A DNA stretch of 64,000 bases, taken from Oreochromis niloticus. Lineage: Eukaryota; Chordata; Actinopteri; Cichliformes; Cichlidae. Positions within the stretch are counted from its first letter, which is position 1, and every line of letters begins with the position of its first letter. Below the pieces are notes generated by a model. The model was not told where the DNA came from and searched no databases. It saw only the letters and a list, made by a program, of their open reading frames with translations. The position numbers and the translations under genes were made by a program. Below, in pieces: positions 35,001 through 46,048 of this stretch. The DNA lies in the NCBI RefSeq assembly GCF_001858045.2, contig NC_031967.2:24163217-24227216 (forward strand), in the 5' to 3' direction.

Positions 35001-38000
35001 TCACAGAAAAGCAAAAGGCCATTTTAACAGCAGACAGAACAGTCATACCAGCAGGAGGCAATGTGACACTGACCTGTGATGTGAAGTACTCTGCTGACAC
35101 TGAATATGATTGGTTCAGACAAAGTTCACCTAAAAATAAGTCTACAGATAGAGAGATCAGTATCTCTGAAGGAGGCATCTACACCTGTAGGGGATATATA
35201 AAAGGGACAAATTCACTCATAGCAGAAAGTGAACCAGTCATCATTTGGGAAACTGGTGAGTTATTTATTTATTTATTAATTCATTCATGTTTTAAAAAAT
35301 AAAATTGCAATAAAAGAAGAGATAACATTTGAAAACTACAATTTAATCAATAATAAATGCAAAAACAACAACAAGAAAAACAAGCTCAATGCCTAACTGC
35401 TATAGAAACCAATTCTTTGTCTTTTTATTTATTCATTTATACATTTCCAATTAACTTTCTGAGACTCAAAACAAGTTAGAAATGTTATTTAGTTTAGTTG
35501 GGTCACACAGTAGAGGATCTGTGCACTAAGTAACCATAAAAACAAATAGACATGCATTACTGTTTAGCTTTAATTCTTTTCTTTCTTTAATATCCTAATT
35601 CTTAATAGTGTCCAACAAGATCACAGTGACACTGAAACCCAGCTGGCCTCAGATATTCACTGGTGAGACAATCACTCTCAGATGTGAGATTCAGGGAGGT
35701 GAAGGAAAGGTGTGGAAATATAAATGGTTACCACCCAACACAAACATCCCTCCAACATCCACTGAATACAGGATCAGCAGAGTTTCAGTGTCCCACAGTG
35801 GAGACTACAGATGTCTGGGTATCAGTGACTATCTCTTGACAGAATGGAGTGATGCCTTCACACTGACAGTTTCATGTAAGTTGAACCATGATTCATGCTG
35901 ACATTTAATGTTTACATCTGTCTTAATAGAAAACGCCAAATTTCATTTGTACTCATTGTATTGGAATTATTGTACTATTTTATACACTGATAAGAAGTGG
36001 GCTACTGGAACAAGAAGGCATAAGTGGGCAAGAGATGAGAACAGGGTGCTGTTGGAATGCTACTACACAAGTAACCCCAGTGGAAGGGGTTACATGAATA
36101 GGATGAGGGACCTATGGAATCTTAGGTCCTATGGAGGGTCCAGCTTGAAACCTGGAACTTGAAACCTCGATAGCTGGTTACCAAGATTATGTGAAGTATC
36201 CTCTGTAAGCTGTCCATACCTGAGACCTTGGATACTGCTAAGCAAAGACTCACAGCCTTGGTCAGCCACTTGAAGTGGTATATCCAAGAAATAGAAGAAA
36301 GGAGAATAAATCAGCTTTTCTCCAAAGAACCATCCAAGGTGTACTCTCAGTGGCAGGGGAACAATATGAGAACAGCTACAACAAGGCTGGACACAACAAC
36401 CTCCCTGAACAGTAACCATTACAGTAGAAGAAATTCAAGAAAGGGTCTCCAGTATGACGAGTTGGACAGCACCAGGCCCCGACATGGTTCACACCTACTG
36501 GCTGAAGAAGCTGACTGCACTCCATGAGCCTCTGGCAGTATAAATGAACCAGCTACTAGTTGATGAGAGATACCTAGAATCGCTAACTGAAGGCCGGGCA
36601 GTCCTGATCCCCAAGGACCTCCAGAAAGGACCAGTCCCATTCAAGTACCGGCCAATAACTTGCCTCAGTACCACATGGAAGCTTCTGTCAGGAGGAATTG
36701 GCAGGAATACTAGAGGAGCGAAACACCAGCTCCTGGTAGACAGAACAGTTGCCCAAGACCAGACTGACCCACCTGTGCACTGCCTGGATTGATTACAAGA
36801 AGGCCTACGACTCAATGCCCTGGATCCTGGAATGCCTAGAATTGTACAAGTGCGGAATCTACCAAGGAGGTGCTCTGTCCCCACTGCTGTTGTGCATAGG
36901 ACTAAACCCACGTCAGTCAGATCATCGACAAGAATGAGAAATCATCAGCCACCTCTTCTACATGGATTACATTAAGCTGTACGCCAAGAGTTAATGACAC
37001 ATAGATTCACTGATCCACACCACCACAATATACAGCAATGACATCTGAATATCGTTCAGATTGGAGAAGTGTATTTGGATTGTAATGAAGAGAGGGAAGG
37101 TAGTCAGAACCGAGGAGATTGAATGATCAAAAGGCAACATTGCAGACATAGAGGACAGCTATGTATCTGGGAATCCCACAGGCAAATGGGAACCATGCAG
37201 AGTCTGCTAGGAAAGCTGCAACTACCAAGTACCTGCAGAGGGTCAGGCAAGTCCTGAGAAGTCAGCTGAACGGCAAGAACAAGATCCGGGCTATCAACAC
37301 CTATGCTCTGACCATGATCAGTTACCCTGCTGGGATAATAAGAAGATAGAAGACGAGGAAGCTCCTGACCATGCATTGAGCACCCACCCCAAGTCACCCC
37401 AAGTCCAACACCCTGAGACTGTATGCTTAGCGGAAGAAGGGAGGCTGGGGACTAGTGAGTGTCAGTACCAGAGCCCGGGATGAGCCAATAAACATCTACG
37501 AGTATATCAGAAAGATGGTCATGACCGACCATGCGCTCAGTAAATACCTCAGGGAGCAGAAACCCAAGAAAGAGGAGCAAGAGGAGGAACCATCATGGAA
37601 GGACAGGCCCCTGCACAGTATGTACCACCGGCCTTATTGTCCAGCCACTGCATATCAGTGTCTGGACATACCTGGACTGAAAGACAGCACAGATGCACTA
37701 ATCATGGTAGCACAAGAATAAGCTCTAAATTCAAGGTCCATAGAGGCTGGGGTCTATCACACCAGGCAAGACCCCAGGTGCAGGCTGTGTAAAGATGCCC
37801 CAGAGACAATCCAGCACATAACAGCAGGGTGCAAGATGCTAGCAGGCAGGACATCTATGGAATGCTATAACCAAGTGGCTGGCGTAGTATACAGAAACAT
37901 CTGTGCTGAGTATGGCCTGAAGCTAACTACTTATGGACCAAAACCTCACTGCAAAGCAAGAAAACTAAAACTAAAAATCAGTTTAACGGGGGGATCACTT

Positions 38001-41000
38001 TTGTGCTGCCCCTGGCTGCAAATATATATTTCTTTAAATTAAAAGCAAGCATACACTGTCCACTTTGACTGTTTTTTTTGCTCTTTAGTAGTAATTGATT
38101 CCGTGTTGCTTGGCTAGAAGCACTGGAAAAAAATTCAGCTGTTAGCTGTAATGTTTGGGTTCGTAAGACACTTTATAAATGAGCACTGTATGGAAGAGAG
38201 CCTGTTTGAGCGAGGTAACTCAAACAGGCTCAGGTCCTGGCTCACTGGGTTTTGTATGCTTTGACAGTTTAGTAGAGAAAATATCCATCTGTTCTTATTG
38301 ATCTGATCCAGTCTGATTTGCTTTTACACTTTTTTCTAATCTGAACTGCAGATAAACCAAAGGCCAAACTGAGAGCTGATAACACAGCTGTTCCAGTAGG
38401 GGGCAGTGTGACCCTGACCTGCTCTGTGAACTCATCATCATCATCTGGATGGAAATACTACTGGTACAGAGATGAGAAATCCTCTGAAGCCCTGACCACA
38501 CAAGATGCAGTTTTCCACTCAAATGGACAAATCAGTGTCTCACAGGAAGGACTCTACAGGTGCAGAGGAGGAAGAGGAAACCCAGTTTACTACACAGAGG
38601 ACAGCCAAGAAGTTCACATTAACAAAACTGGTTTGTGTACCACAGTCATGAATAAATTCATGAACCAGCATTACGGTGATGTTAAAACTGTATTAATGTT
38701 GAATTACTGTGCTCCCATTTTTATTACATTTTCAAATGAACAGGTCAAGCCACTGTAACTCTGCAACCTGCCTGGCCCACAGTGTACAGTGGAGAGATGA
38801 TCACTCTAAGCTGTGAGATCCAAGGAGGAAACACTGAATTGGAGTATGAATGGAGAACTGCCAACTCATATATACAATCAAACCAAAGTAAACTCATAAT
38901 TGTTTCTGCTTCTCCATTTGGCTTTGAGTACTATGAGTGTAGAGGCAGAAGTAAAAGCACACAGCATCAATTAACAGAGTGGAGTGTTCCTTTAAATTTG
39001 ACAATATCACATGGTAAGTAAAATAATAATCAATCCATACTGAAAATATGAACAACTAATACTAAAAGAATCGTTAAAATTAATAGCGCTAGCATGCTAA
39101 ATATGTAACGTACAGGCATTGCATTTATACATTTGTGCGTACTTGATCGTCACTCTTGGGATATCATATCTCAACAGATAAACCCCGTCCTGTCCTCACT
39201 GTGTCTCCATCATGGCTGAGTCCTGGAGCCTCAGTAACTCTGAACTGTGAGGTTGAACATCCGTCTGCAGGATGGAGCTTCTACTGGTATAAAGCTGTTC
39301 CTGATCTATCAGAGAAATCCTCCAGTTATGAGCTGCTACCTGATGGCAGTGGGACTGCACAGGACTCCTACATCATTCATGGACAGACACACACAGCAGG
39401 ATATGTGTGCAGAGCTGGAAGAGGAGACCCAGAGTATCACACTGATCACAGTCAACCAAAGTTTGTCTGGTCTGCAGGTGCGTTTAAAAAACACTGTCAA
39501 TCTTCTAAACATTTGGCTCATTTTACATAATGAACTGTTCTGCATATGCTCTTTTCTTTTCCTACATTCATACGATGATGTGTGAAAAATGTGAAGTGTC
39601 CAACTGTTAGTCACATGAATTTTCTTTGTGCTCTTCTATTTCTTTATTTCTCACTGGGGGGTTAAAACTTTATTTTTAATTATAGTATTTGTAAATACTT
39701 TGAATTTAAGATCATAAAAGTCCAGTACAACAAGTCAGAATGACAAAATCAAATACAGATAGTCCACACTATCTGTGCTCCAATCCCTCCATATTGTGGC
39801 CAATCACATGCGAGGATATTGGATAATATAATTATGTGAAAAACAGAGAAGGTGAGAGACGCGACAGTCAAGTAGAGCGTGCGTCTGTCCTCTCAGTAAG
39901 TGAGTGAGATAGACAGCGGTGAGGTGGGCTGTGCGAGTGCATCACAAAAACATATAAATATGCCTGACACCTGTAAACAAAGCAGCATCTGGCTGCAGTT
40001 TAAAGACTTTTTCTGTCTCGGTCTTGGTCTTGGTATTGTCTTGGTTTAGGCCAGGGGTCGGCAACCTGCGGCTCTTTAGTCCGTATAGTGCGGCTCCGGG
40101 TGGTTTGGGAAAATAAATTAGAAGTATTTCGCTGAAGTGTATTTTTTTTTATGTTAGTTCTTTTTTTTTTTTAACTTGTACTTCTACATTGGAAGATTAT
40201 TGGGATATTGAAATATAAAAATAAAATTATATTTTATTATTTTTTTCATCGCTCAAAATAAGCGTCACACTCGCGGAAGCCGGTGTACCCACCGAAACGC
40301 CGTGCATTTATCGAGACTTTCAACCTCAGGTAGGCCAATTATGGATCTTCGGATCCACATTATGTCAGCAGCTGTTCTCCACTGTGAACTATGTCAAAAA
40401 CAAACACCGCCCACGCCTCACAGATGACAGCTTACAGTCCTGCGTATAGATGAAAGTGACTTCGTACAGCCCCGATTTGCAGACGCTGTGCGCAGAGGTT
40501 CAGGAGCACAAGTCCCATTGTAAACATATCACGGCAGACCCGACGATATTTGCATGAACACGCTTTTCAGCATCTCTTTATTGACCACTTTTCACACACG
40601 GTTGCTGTACGCACACAGCCAGCTGTAGCTTTCCAGCTCACAGCCCGACACAAACCAACAACAGCATAGATAGCGCAGACGTGGTGTGATTGCGGGTGTT
40701 GCTCAGGTGCGTCCGCCTCCCCTAAGCGGCACTGCAGACGACGCCCCGCCACACACATTAACCTGGTAAAATACATATTTAGGCAGAATTTTGCAAATAT
40801 CTATTTTGCATTTTTCAGCAGCATACTGCTTTTTTTCCAATTATTTTTTAAAAGTCAGGTCAAGGCTCCAAAAGCCCAAAGGCGATATAAGGGTGGCGGC
40901 TCACAACAGTTTTTGTTTGCTACATGGATCATTTTAGTTCAGGTTGGTGTCTTTCCTTTTGTTATATTTCTTTAAGAGTTCAAAATGTGTTAATTACATA

Positions 41001-44000
41001 ATTAACATGTAATTTTCTCTGTAGCACTTCATGGATTTCATAAGCAACACACCTTAGTTGTTCACACAAAGCACAAAGGTAAAAAACAATATATACAGTG
41101 TTATCTTCATTTTAGATGTCAGAAAGTATTTGCGGCTCCCAGTGTTTTCTTTTGCGTGGAAACCGGGTCCAAATGGCTCTTTGGGTCTTAAAGGTTGCAG
41201 ACCCCTGGTTTAGGCAGTCTTGACTACAAGTCTACTATGAGTATAAGACAATTCCATTTGTAACCAGTAGCGGTTTTTGATAAGGGCAACATGGGCGGTT
41301 GCCCAGGGCGCCATCGTGGTGGGGGGCGGCATCACGGGCATCGGCAAAAGAAAAAAACCCATAATGTTAGCACATTTTGGGGATGGCATAGGCACCGATC
41401 GGTTTTCTATCGCCCATTTGCTGGGAGTAAGGGTGCCCTCTGTTTGTATGTACAGATCACTCAATTGTAAATATCAAGGATTAACAGAGGTGATTATAAA
41501 TAAATATCAAGAAAATTGACAAGAATATTTCAGAGTAGAAAAGAGCGTGTGTGTAAAGGATGTAACTATTGCAGTGTTCAGAGTGTGTTAGATGGAGGAG
41601 TTGTACAGGGAGATGGCCACGGGCAGGAACTGAACACACTGAACGTGCTCCTGTGAGTAGCCAGTGCGTCATGGAGTGGGTGGGAGGTATTATCCATGAT
41701 TGTCCTTATCTTGGACAACATCTGCCTCTAAGACACCACCCTAACGGAGTCCAGCTCCATCCCCACAACATTACTGGCCTTGTGGATCAATTTATTTAGT
41801 CTGTTGGCATCTGTGACCCTCAACCTGCTGCTCCAGCATGCAACAGCATAGAGGATAGCACTGACCACAACAGAGATACAACAAGATCTCTGGCGCCAAA
41901 CAGCCAAGGACCGCCACTGTTTGTAACCCTCGTTTGTCGCATAAGGGTTACAAATGTGGAGGATGGCTGCAGCTCAGGAAAGGGGTCATTTTCTATTTCT
42001 TTCTTTAAAGCCACCTACTATCTGTTGCAAGCCAAAAAGAACTGCGCACAATGCAGCCCCCCCCTTTTATTTATGTATTTATTTTATTTTATTTTATTTT
42101 AGTTTGTTTTGTTTCTTGGTGGGCTTTGTTTTTTGGGGGTGTTGTTTTCTTTTTGTTTTTTTTGCCTTGTTCTCATGGTAGTATTTTATTTTTTGTTTGT
42201 GCCCATAGATTATACATTTTCCTGCATCCAACTGGTTTGCCACTGCGTGGCGCAACCGGTTTCACAATGGCAGTGTTTGTAATCGCAATTCCAATTTGAG
42301 TTATATTTTTCTGTGCTTTTGTCATATTGTAAAATCATAAATAAAGGTGTCAAAAAAAGGAAAGGGGTCATCTACTAATCAGAATTTTGGTGGTTCAATC
42401 CCTTGCTGCTCAAGTTTGCATACCAAAATATCTTTGGACTGGACCTCAAGTTTTTCTCCAATATGTTTATCAACATGTGAATGTCAGATAGAAAACATTT
42501 AAGTGTAAAGTGCCTGTATGATATGACCAAATGTCTATGATGAGTCCCACAAATGTAGATTTTACAGTAAATTTTTAATTTCTGAGTACTCACAAATGGA
42601 TGCTCCATTCCAAACACGAACACAGAGCAATTTGAATACACAAAACTATATATTCCAACCTGAATTAAAAAGTGATCCTTTACACACTAAATTTTAAGTT
42701 CAACTTTACAAGTCTGATCAGTGTTGCTTTCAAACAACTCCCTCTCTGTGCAAATGTGTAAAAATATTTTAGATGGCCTCTTCCCTCACTCACAGAATAT
42801 TAAATATGCATGCATGAATTGCCCGATATATCTAGATAAGATCACATGTGCAGGTAACTTTACAGATTCCCAAATGTAAGCTGCATTCATGTGCTAGTGG
42901 AAAACTGGGACATCAGGACTTTATCTATGTTTTTGTGCTATTTCAAATGAAAATAAATTTTCTCCTAAATATCCAGAATAGCTCATCACCTCTCAACTAG
43001 TAAAGATCCACTTCCCAATTACAGATGCTATACAGTAACCTATGAAGGCTATTATATGGTTCACACGGTGCTGCTATATGATGGACATTCTTCTGCTGGG
43101 GAAACAGAACTGCAGCCTGCAGAGGGAGAAGAAATGAGGAAGCAGTTTGAGATGTGAGAAAAGGAAGAGGAAAAGTTCTGAAAATCTTCAGAACTCATTG
43201 GATTAAATGTGAACCATAAGGAGAAGGCTTAACACAGTGACTGGAGATTGAGCCTGAATTACAACCCTGATTTAACCCTTCTTACATCCTGTTTTTCAGA
43301 TGTTCATTCAGCAGCGTCTCTCACAGTGAGTCCTGACAGAGTGCAACACTTCACCTCTGACTCTGTCTCACTGACCTGTGAGGGAAACTTCACTGAGTGG
43401 AGAGTGAGGAAGTTTAGTGAAAAAGGCTTTGTTTCACACTGCTGTGACTGCCAGAAACTGAGTGGATCCTCTTATAAGATCCACAGCTTACAGGAGGGTG
43501 TTACTGTGTACTGGTGTGAGTCTGGATCAGGAGAGTTCAGCAATGCAGTCAACATCACTGTACGAGGTGTGTTTAAAGTACTTTAATTTTTTCTTTAATT
43601 CTTTCTTTCTGGCTCAAAAACTGGAGCTGAAGATAACATTTTCATCCCAAAACTGAGCATTTCAAAACTGTTGCTACTTAATTAAAACAGACAAAAAAGC
43701 CCACTGGAGATGAGACTTCAAATTGCAGAAAAACATGTTTATTGAAATGCAGTTTTAATAGTTTTAATAAAACTAGTTTTAAGTATCCCCAGGCATAAGG
43801 TATGTAGCATAGACTGAACATAACTGGAGACCGACCTGGGACAGCAGCTCTGGTGCCCTCAGGGCATCCCTATTTATTGAGAAGTGTCTGCCCAGGTCAC
43901 CCAATCCATGGCTTCCTAATACCAGCAGATACTCTGAAAATCCGGTACTTTCCAGTTCTCTCCCTTAGTTCCCATCCCTGCTAGCATCCAACCCTGATAA

Positions 44001-46028
44001 GTCTTCTATGCATATCCTAAGCTAAGTAGCATATCTCTCTGCCACAAGGAAGGCCTTGAGGGTGCAGGTGCTCTACACCTCCCACTATGCTCATAAAACA
44101 ACCACCGACACAAACATTGAACTTGACACAGTGACAGAAGATAAACAAACATGATGACATGACTGACTGGGGAAACAGAAAGGAAACACAAAAGATGATA
44201 ACTAAATATACAAATTAATATGGAAAACAGGCCACAAACAAAGGAAAAGTAACAAACATGAAACAAGAAACCATGAACCAGAAATACAGATAATATGGCT
44301 GGGAATATAGAAAATAAACAGAAGACTATGGAGCTAAAACACAAAACTCATCACAACCTATAATAAACCTGAAGAACCAAAGAACAGAACTGTAATAAAA
44401 AGATTAAAAAAAAGAAAAGCAAAAAAGCAAAAACATCTCAAACTCAAAATGACCATGACAATGGCTGCATTTAAAGGGACTTCTAAACATAAAACTTGTT
44501 AATGTTAAAATGTGTCTCTAATAAAAATACTTTTGAAATTGTTTTTAGGTTCATATTGTTTTGTTTCTTTACTTTTTTCTAGAACATTTATTTTATTATT
44601 GTTTCTTGATGTGGCCCAAACTTACTGAACTTACACATTAAGTACAGTTGATTTGAGGTTTGATTTTATCAGATCTGGTTCGACTTTGAGTTTTGACTTT
44701 TTGGTCTGATTTAACCTGAAACTTTAGGCTTCAGATCTGAAATCAGTTAATTTATTGTTCCATTCATCATCGGACTTGTTAGTGGAATTCTCCTCGTGCT
44801 GCTGCTGCTGTGTTGCTGCAGAAAGATAAAGGGTGAGAGCTTTTCTCATCAATGATTTGATGTGACTTTTAAGTAAACTGATTACAAACCAATGTAACAA
44901 TAATTTTTAATTTTTTTAATAGATATTTGTTGTAACAGGTTGGTGCAAAAGCTTTCTTTCATTTTAAAAATAACATGACATTATAGTTATTCCTGCTTAA
45001 ACTGATTAAATACACAGCAAATACACTGATACACAGTATTTTTTACATGTTTTAGTCTCACTCAGTCTCAGAGCACCAATCAAAGCTCTGCTGCACAACA
45101 AAAAGCCAACAAGAATGAGAATAACGTTTACACCTCTATTCTTTCTGGTCAGTCCCAGAAGCTATTACGTGCAATATTTTTAACACTAAGTTTGTGAATA
45201 AACAGATATCATAAAAAAGTAATTTCTCTGTTGTTGTCTGCCCTGCAGATGATTTTCCAATTTATGAAACAGTCAGATTCTCTGGAAACGCTGGAGGTGG
45301 TACAGTATAACCTCTGATAATAACAGAGCTATAAAAGATGTAATGATTATAAACTGACTGATCAGACCTTATGTCATGTTATTATTTAAGGTGGACCAGC
45401 AGATGAACATAGAAATGTCACATTTACTCTTGAGCTTGAAGTTATTGATAAGAAGACCATCCATCCATTCATTTCCGCTTATCCTTTTCAGGGTTGTGGG
45501 GGCGCTGGAGCAGGGTACACCCTGGACAGGTCGCCAGTCTGTCGCAGGGCTAACACACAGAGACAGACAACCATTTTCACTCACATTCACTCCTGCATTC
45601 ACACGAATGGGCAATTTAGATTTTGATCAAGTAATGTACCCCACCAACTGGGCAGCACGGTGGCACAGTGGTTAGCACTGTTATCTCACAGCAAGAAGGT
45701 CCTGAGTTCAATTCCACCATCAGGCCGGGTCTTTCTGTGGAGTTTGCAGGTTCTCCCCATGTTTGTGTGGGTACTCCCGCTTCCTCCCACAGTCCAAAAA
45801 CATGCAGTTAGTAGGGATAGGTTAATTGATCTAAATTGCCCATAGGTGTGAAAATGCAAGGATATCACACTTTATTAATATGTTATTGTAACTCCTAATC
45901 TCGAAATAATGATAAAAGGGAGCTTTTTAAAAAAAATGAAATACACTAACACGGTTTCCTCAAAGGGAGAAATGATGACACAGATGGGAGCTCTGACTAC
46001 GATGAAGTGAATCTTGAAACAGAGTCAG
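29083..46028 (+). CDS. Fc-receptor-like Ig receptor gene B (six Ig domains)
   Basis: Exons: leader 29083-29119 (MGHSLLYVLELL) and 33619-33651; D1 34989-35255; D2 35609-35875; D3 38352-38630; D4 38744-39013; D5 39178-39477; D6 43300-43566; TM 44728-44832; tail 45056-45147, 45249-45296, 45966-46028. Every exon through the TM exon is phase 1-1 with AG/GT borders. Odd domains D1 and D3 carry GGxVTLTC...YxCRG; even domains D2 and D4 carry WP..xxGExITLxCE...LTEWS; D5 is SWLSPGASVTLNCEV...YVCRAGRGDPEY; D6 has SVSLTCEGNFTEWRVRKF and YWCESGSGEFSNAVNITV. D5-D6 adjacency is as I remember for tilapia FCRL-like proteins. The frame is open for 580 codons, then an in-frame TAA (44748) stops it just before the helix. 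Likely a leukocyte surface receptor by family, here a possible secreted form or recent pseudogene. Introns hold LTR, LINE, hAT and SINE insertions. Confidence 0.85.
29480..29600. repeat. SINE-like fish repeat (reverse)
   Basis: GACAGGAAAGCAGAGGGAAAG and GACATGTGGCAAAAGGTCGC followed by a degraded GACTCAAACCTGGGCC-type B box. A common fish interspersed repeat; family not named. Confidence 0.45.
29621..30016. mobile_element. Possible MITE with ACGTTCTCACTCC ends
   Basis: The left end AACACGTTCTCACTCCC and right end GCGGGAATGAGAACCGG are imperfect inverted repeats. The inside carries TAGGGTTAGGATAAGGG-like sequence. Coding capacity none; no clear target duplication. Confidence 0.4.
30130..31005. 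repeat. Common fish repeat split by a MITE
   Basis: The left half (CCATTCATTCTCTGCCGCTTAT ... GACAGGTCGCCAGTCTGTCG, 30130-30330) and right half (AGACACAGACGACCATTTGC..., from 30953) are parts of the repeat seen uninterrupted at 45454-45640. Confidence 0.7.
30331..30952. mobile_element. 622-bp MITE, GGCTAC...GTAGCC ends
   Basis: Begins GGCTACATTCACACTGCAGG and ends CCTGCAGTGTGAACGTAGCC, inverted repeats of about 20 bp with one mismatch. It contains AATCCGA-type subterminal repeats in both halves, as in hAT- or PIF-like non-autonomous elements. A clean target duplication was not identified. Confidence 0.8.
31006..33618. other. Leader intron of gene B, mostly unrecognised
   Basis: AT-rich sequence. 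About 32040-33250 has the look of an LTR or retroelement 5' region on the minus strand (CTCCAATAAGCCAGTGG, TTTGTCTAACAAACAG), but no TG...CA borders or target duplication were secured. No exon recognised. Confidence 0.35.
33984..34583 (+). mobile_element. Solo LTR in gene B intron
   Basis: About 600 bp from (C)GTCATGGTCCTGGG to CACATGACA, with an AGCAATAAAG polyadenylation signal (about 34500) near its right end. Flanks AATAG (33979-33983) and AATAC (34584-34588) make an imperfect 5-bp target duplication. Same terminal type as the LTR at 14698. Sits between leader exon 2 and D1. Confidence 0.7.
35988..37985 (+). mobile_element. R4/Rex6-like LINE, broken, in D2-D3 intron
   Basis: Plus-strand frames give the successive parts of one LINE protein: WARDENRVLLECYY, RRINQLFSKEP with KVYSQWQGNN, VLIPKDLQKGPVPFKYRPIT, LCTAWIDYKKAYDSMPWI (reverse transcriptase motif A), GGALSPLLLCIGLNP, YLGIPQANGN, VRQVLRSQLNGKNK, and the C-terminal CRLCKDAPETIQHIT and NICAEYGL near 37780-37920. 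Multiple frameshifts, deletions and stops break it. The C-terminal restriction-like endonuclease part expected of this clade is missing. Confidence 0.85.
38198..38231. repeat. 13-bp-arm hairpin upstream of D3
   Basis: GAGCCTGTTTGAG, 8-nt spacer, CTCAAACAGGCTC. It lies about 120 bp before the D3 exon. Confidence 0.8.
39484..40051. other. D5-D6 intron, older element fragment
   Basis: From about 40005 the sequence TCTCGGTCTTGGTCTTGG resumes after the hAT insert as AGTCTTGACTACAAG (41216 on). This suggests an older repeat that later received two hAT insertions. The rest is unassigned. Confidence 0.4.
40052..41207 (+). mobile_element. hAT transposon, non-autonomous, 1156 bp
   Basis: Ends CAGGGGTCGGCAACCTGCGG and, inverted, CAGGGGTCTGCAACCTTTAA. 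The target duplication is a perfect 8 bp, GTTTAGGC (40044-40051 and 41208-41215), the hAT signature. Around 40360-40540 a plus-strand frame recalls the hAT C-terminal dimerisation domain (LFSTVNYVKNKHRPRLTDDS), so it descends from an autonomous copy. Lies in the D5-D6 intron of gene B. Confidence 0.93.
41265..41919. mobile_element. Second hAT-type element, 655 bp
   Basis: Ends CAGTAGCGGT and ACCGCCACTG with a perfect 8-bp target duplication TTTGTAAC (41257-41264 and 41920-41927). Its right half carries an older LINE 3' piece on the minus strand (FLPVAISLYNSSI-like end, 41560-41880), so the element captured or was built around LINE DNA. It starts 57 bp from the first hAT. Confidence 0.9.
41955..42440 (+). 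repeat. tRNA-derived SINE interrupted by a retroposed insert
   Basis: A-box-like GGCTGCAGCTCAGGA (about 41965) and B-box-like GGTGGTTCAATCCC (about 42391) belong to one SINE body separated by the insert at 41990-42357. The tail CTGCTCAAGTTTGCATACC is SINE-like. Confidence 0.75.
41990..42357 (+). mobile_element. Retroposed LINE 3' end with 14-bp TSD
   Basis: A 368-bp insert ends in AATAAAGGTGTC plus an A-run and is flanked by a perfect 14-bp duplication AGGAAAGGGGTCAT (41976-41989 and 42358-42371). Long TSD, polyadenylation signal and poly(A) indicate target-primed insertion by L1-type machinery. The body resembles an L1 3' UTR in style; it has no real coding frame. Confidence 0.85.
43670..44460 (-). 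mobile_element. LTR-like fragment, minus strand
   Basis: The right end GACCATGACA (44451-44460) is the inverse of TGTCATGGTC, the start shared with other LTRs here. The minus strand then runs T-rich like the LTR at 33984. The left border was not found. It occupies most of the D6-TM intron, where further Ig exons would be expected in relatives. Confidence 0.5.
44728..44832 (+). other. TM exon of gene B with in-frame TAA
   Basis: The exon is 105 nt, phase 1-1: acceptor ACTTTAG, then GFRSEIS, TAA at 44748-44750, then FIVPFIIGLVSGILLVLLLL and CCCRKIK, donor GTGAGA. The helix and basic stop-transfer end are intact; only the codon before them is a stop. The acceptor choice is fixed by the phase of the helix frame. 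Confidence 0.8.
45454..45640. repeat. Common fish interspersed repeat
   Basis: CCATCCATTCATTTCCGCTT ... GGACAGGTCGCCAGTCTGTC ... CACATTCACTCC. The same family is split by a MITE at 30130-31005. Confidence 0.7.
45651..45870 (+). repeat. tRNA-related SINE-type repeat
   Basis: GGTGGCACAGTGGTTAGCAC (A-box region) and GAGTTCAATTCC (B-box region), then GTGTGGGTACTCCCGCTTCC and AAACATGCAGTTAG. I recognise it as one of the commonest fish repeats. Confidence 0.7.
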
Positions 46029-46048
46029 GTATTTCACAGGATCACTAA

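Larger units (their letters stand above)
45056..46028 (+). other. Cytoplasmic exons of gene B with tyrosine motifs
   Basis: Tail exons: 45056-45147 (encodes ...NENNVYTSILSG in one frame), 45249-45296 (DDFPIYETVRFSGNAG), 45966-46028 (NDDTDGSSDYDEVNLETES). SDYDEV fits the ITIM consensus; VYTSI and IYETV resemble it. The first exon is 92 nt rather than a multiple of three, so the tyrosine frame cannot be entered from the phase-1 TM exon; a base was probably lost near its acceptor. Confidence 0.65.

Noticed and set aside
42040..42300. Hydrophobic Phe/Leu-rich ORFs
   Set aside because: T-rich body of a retroposed LINE 3' end bounded by a 14-bp target duplication.
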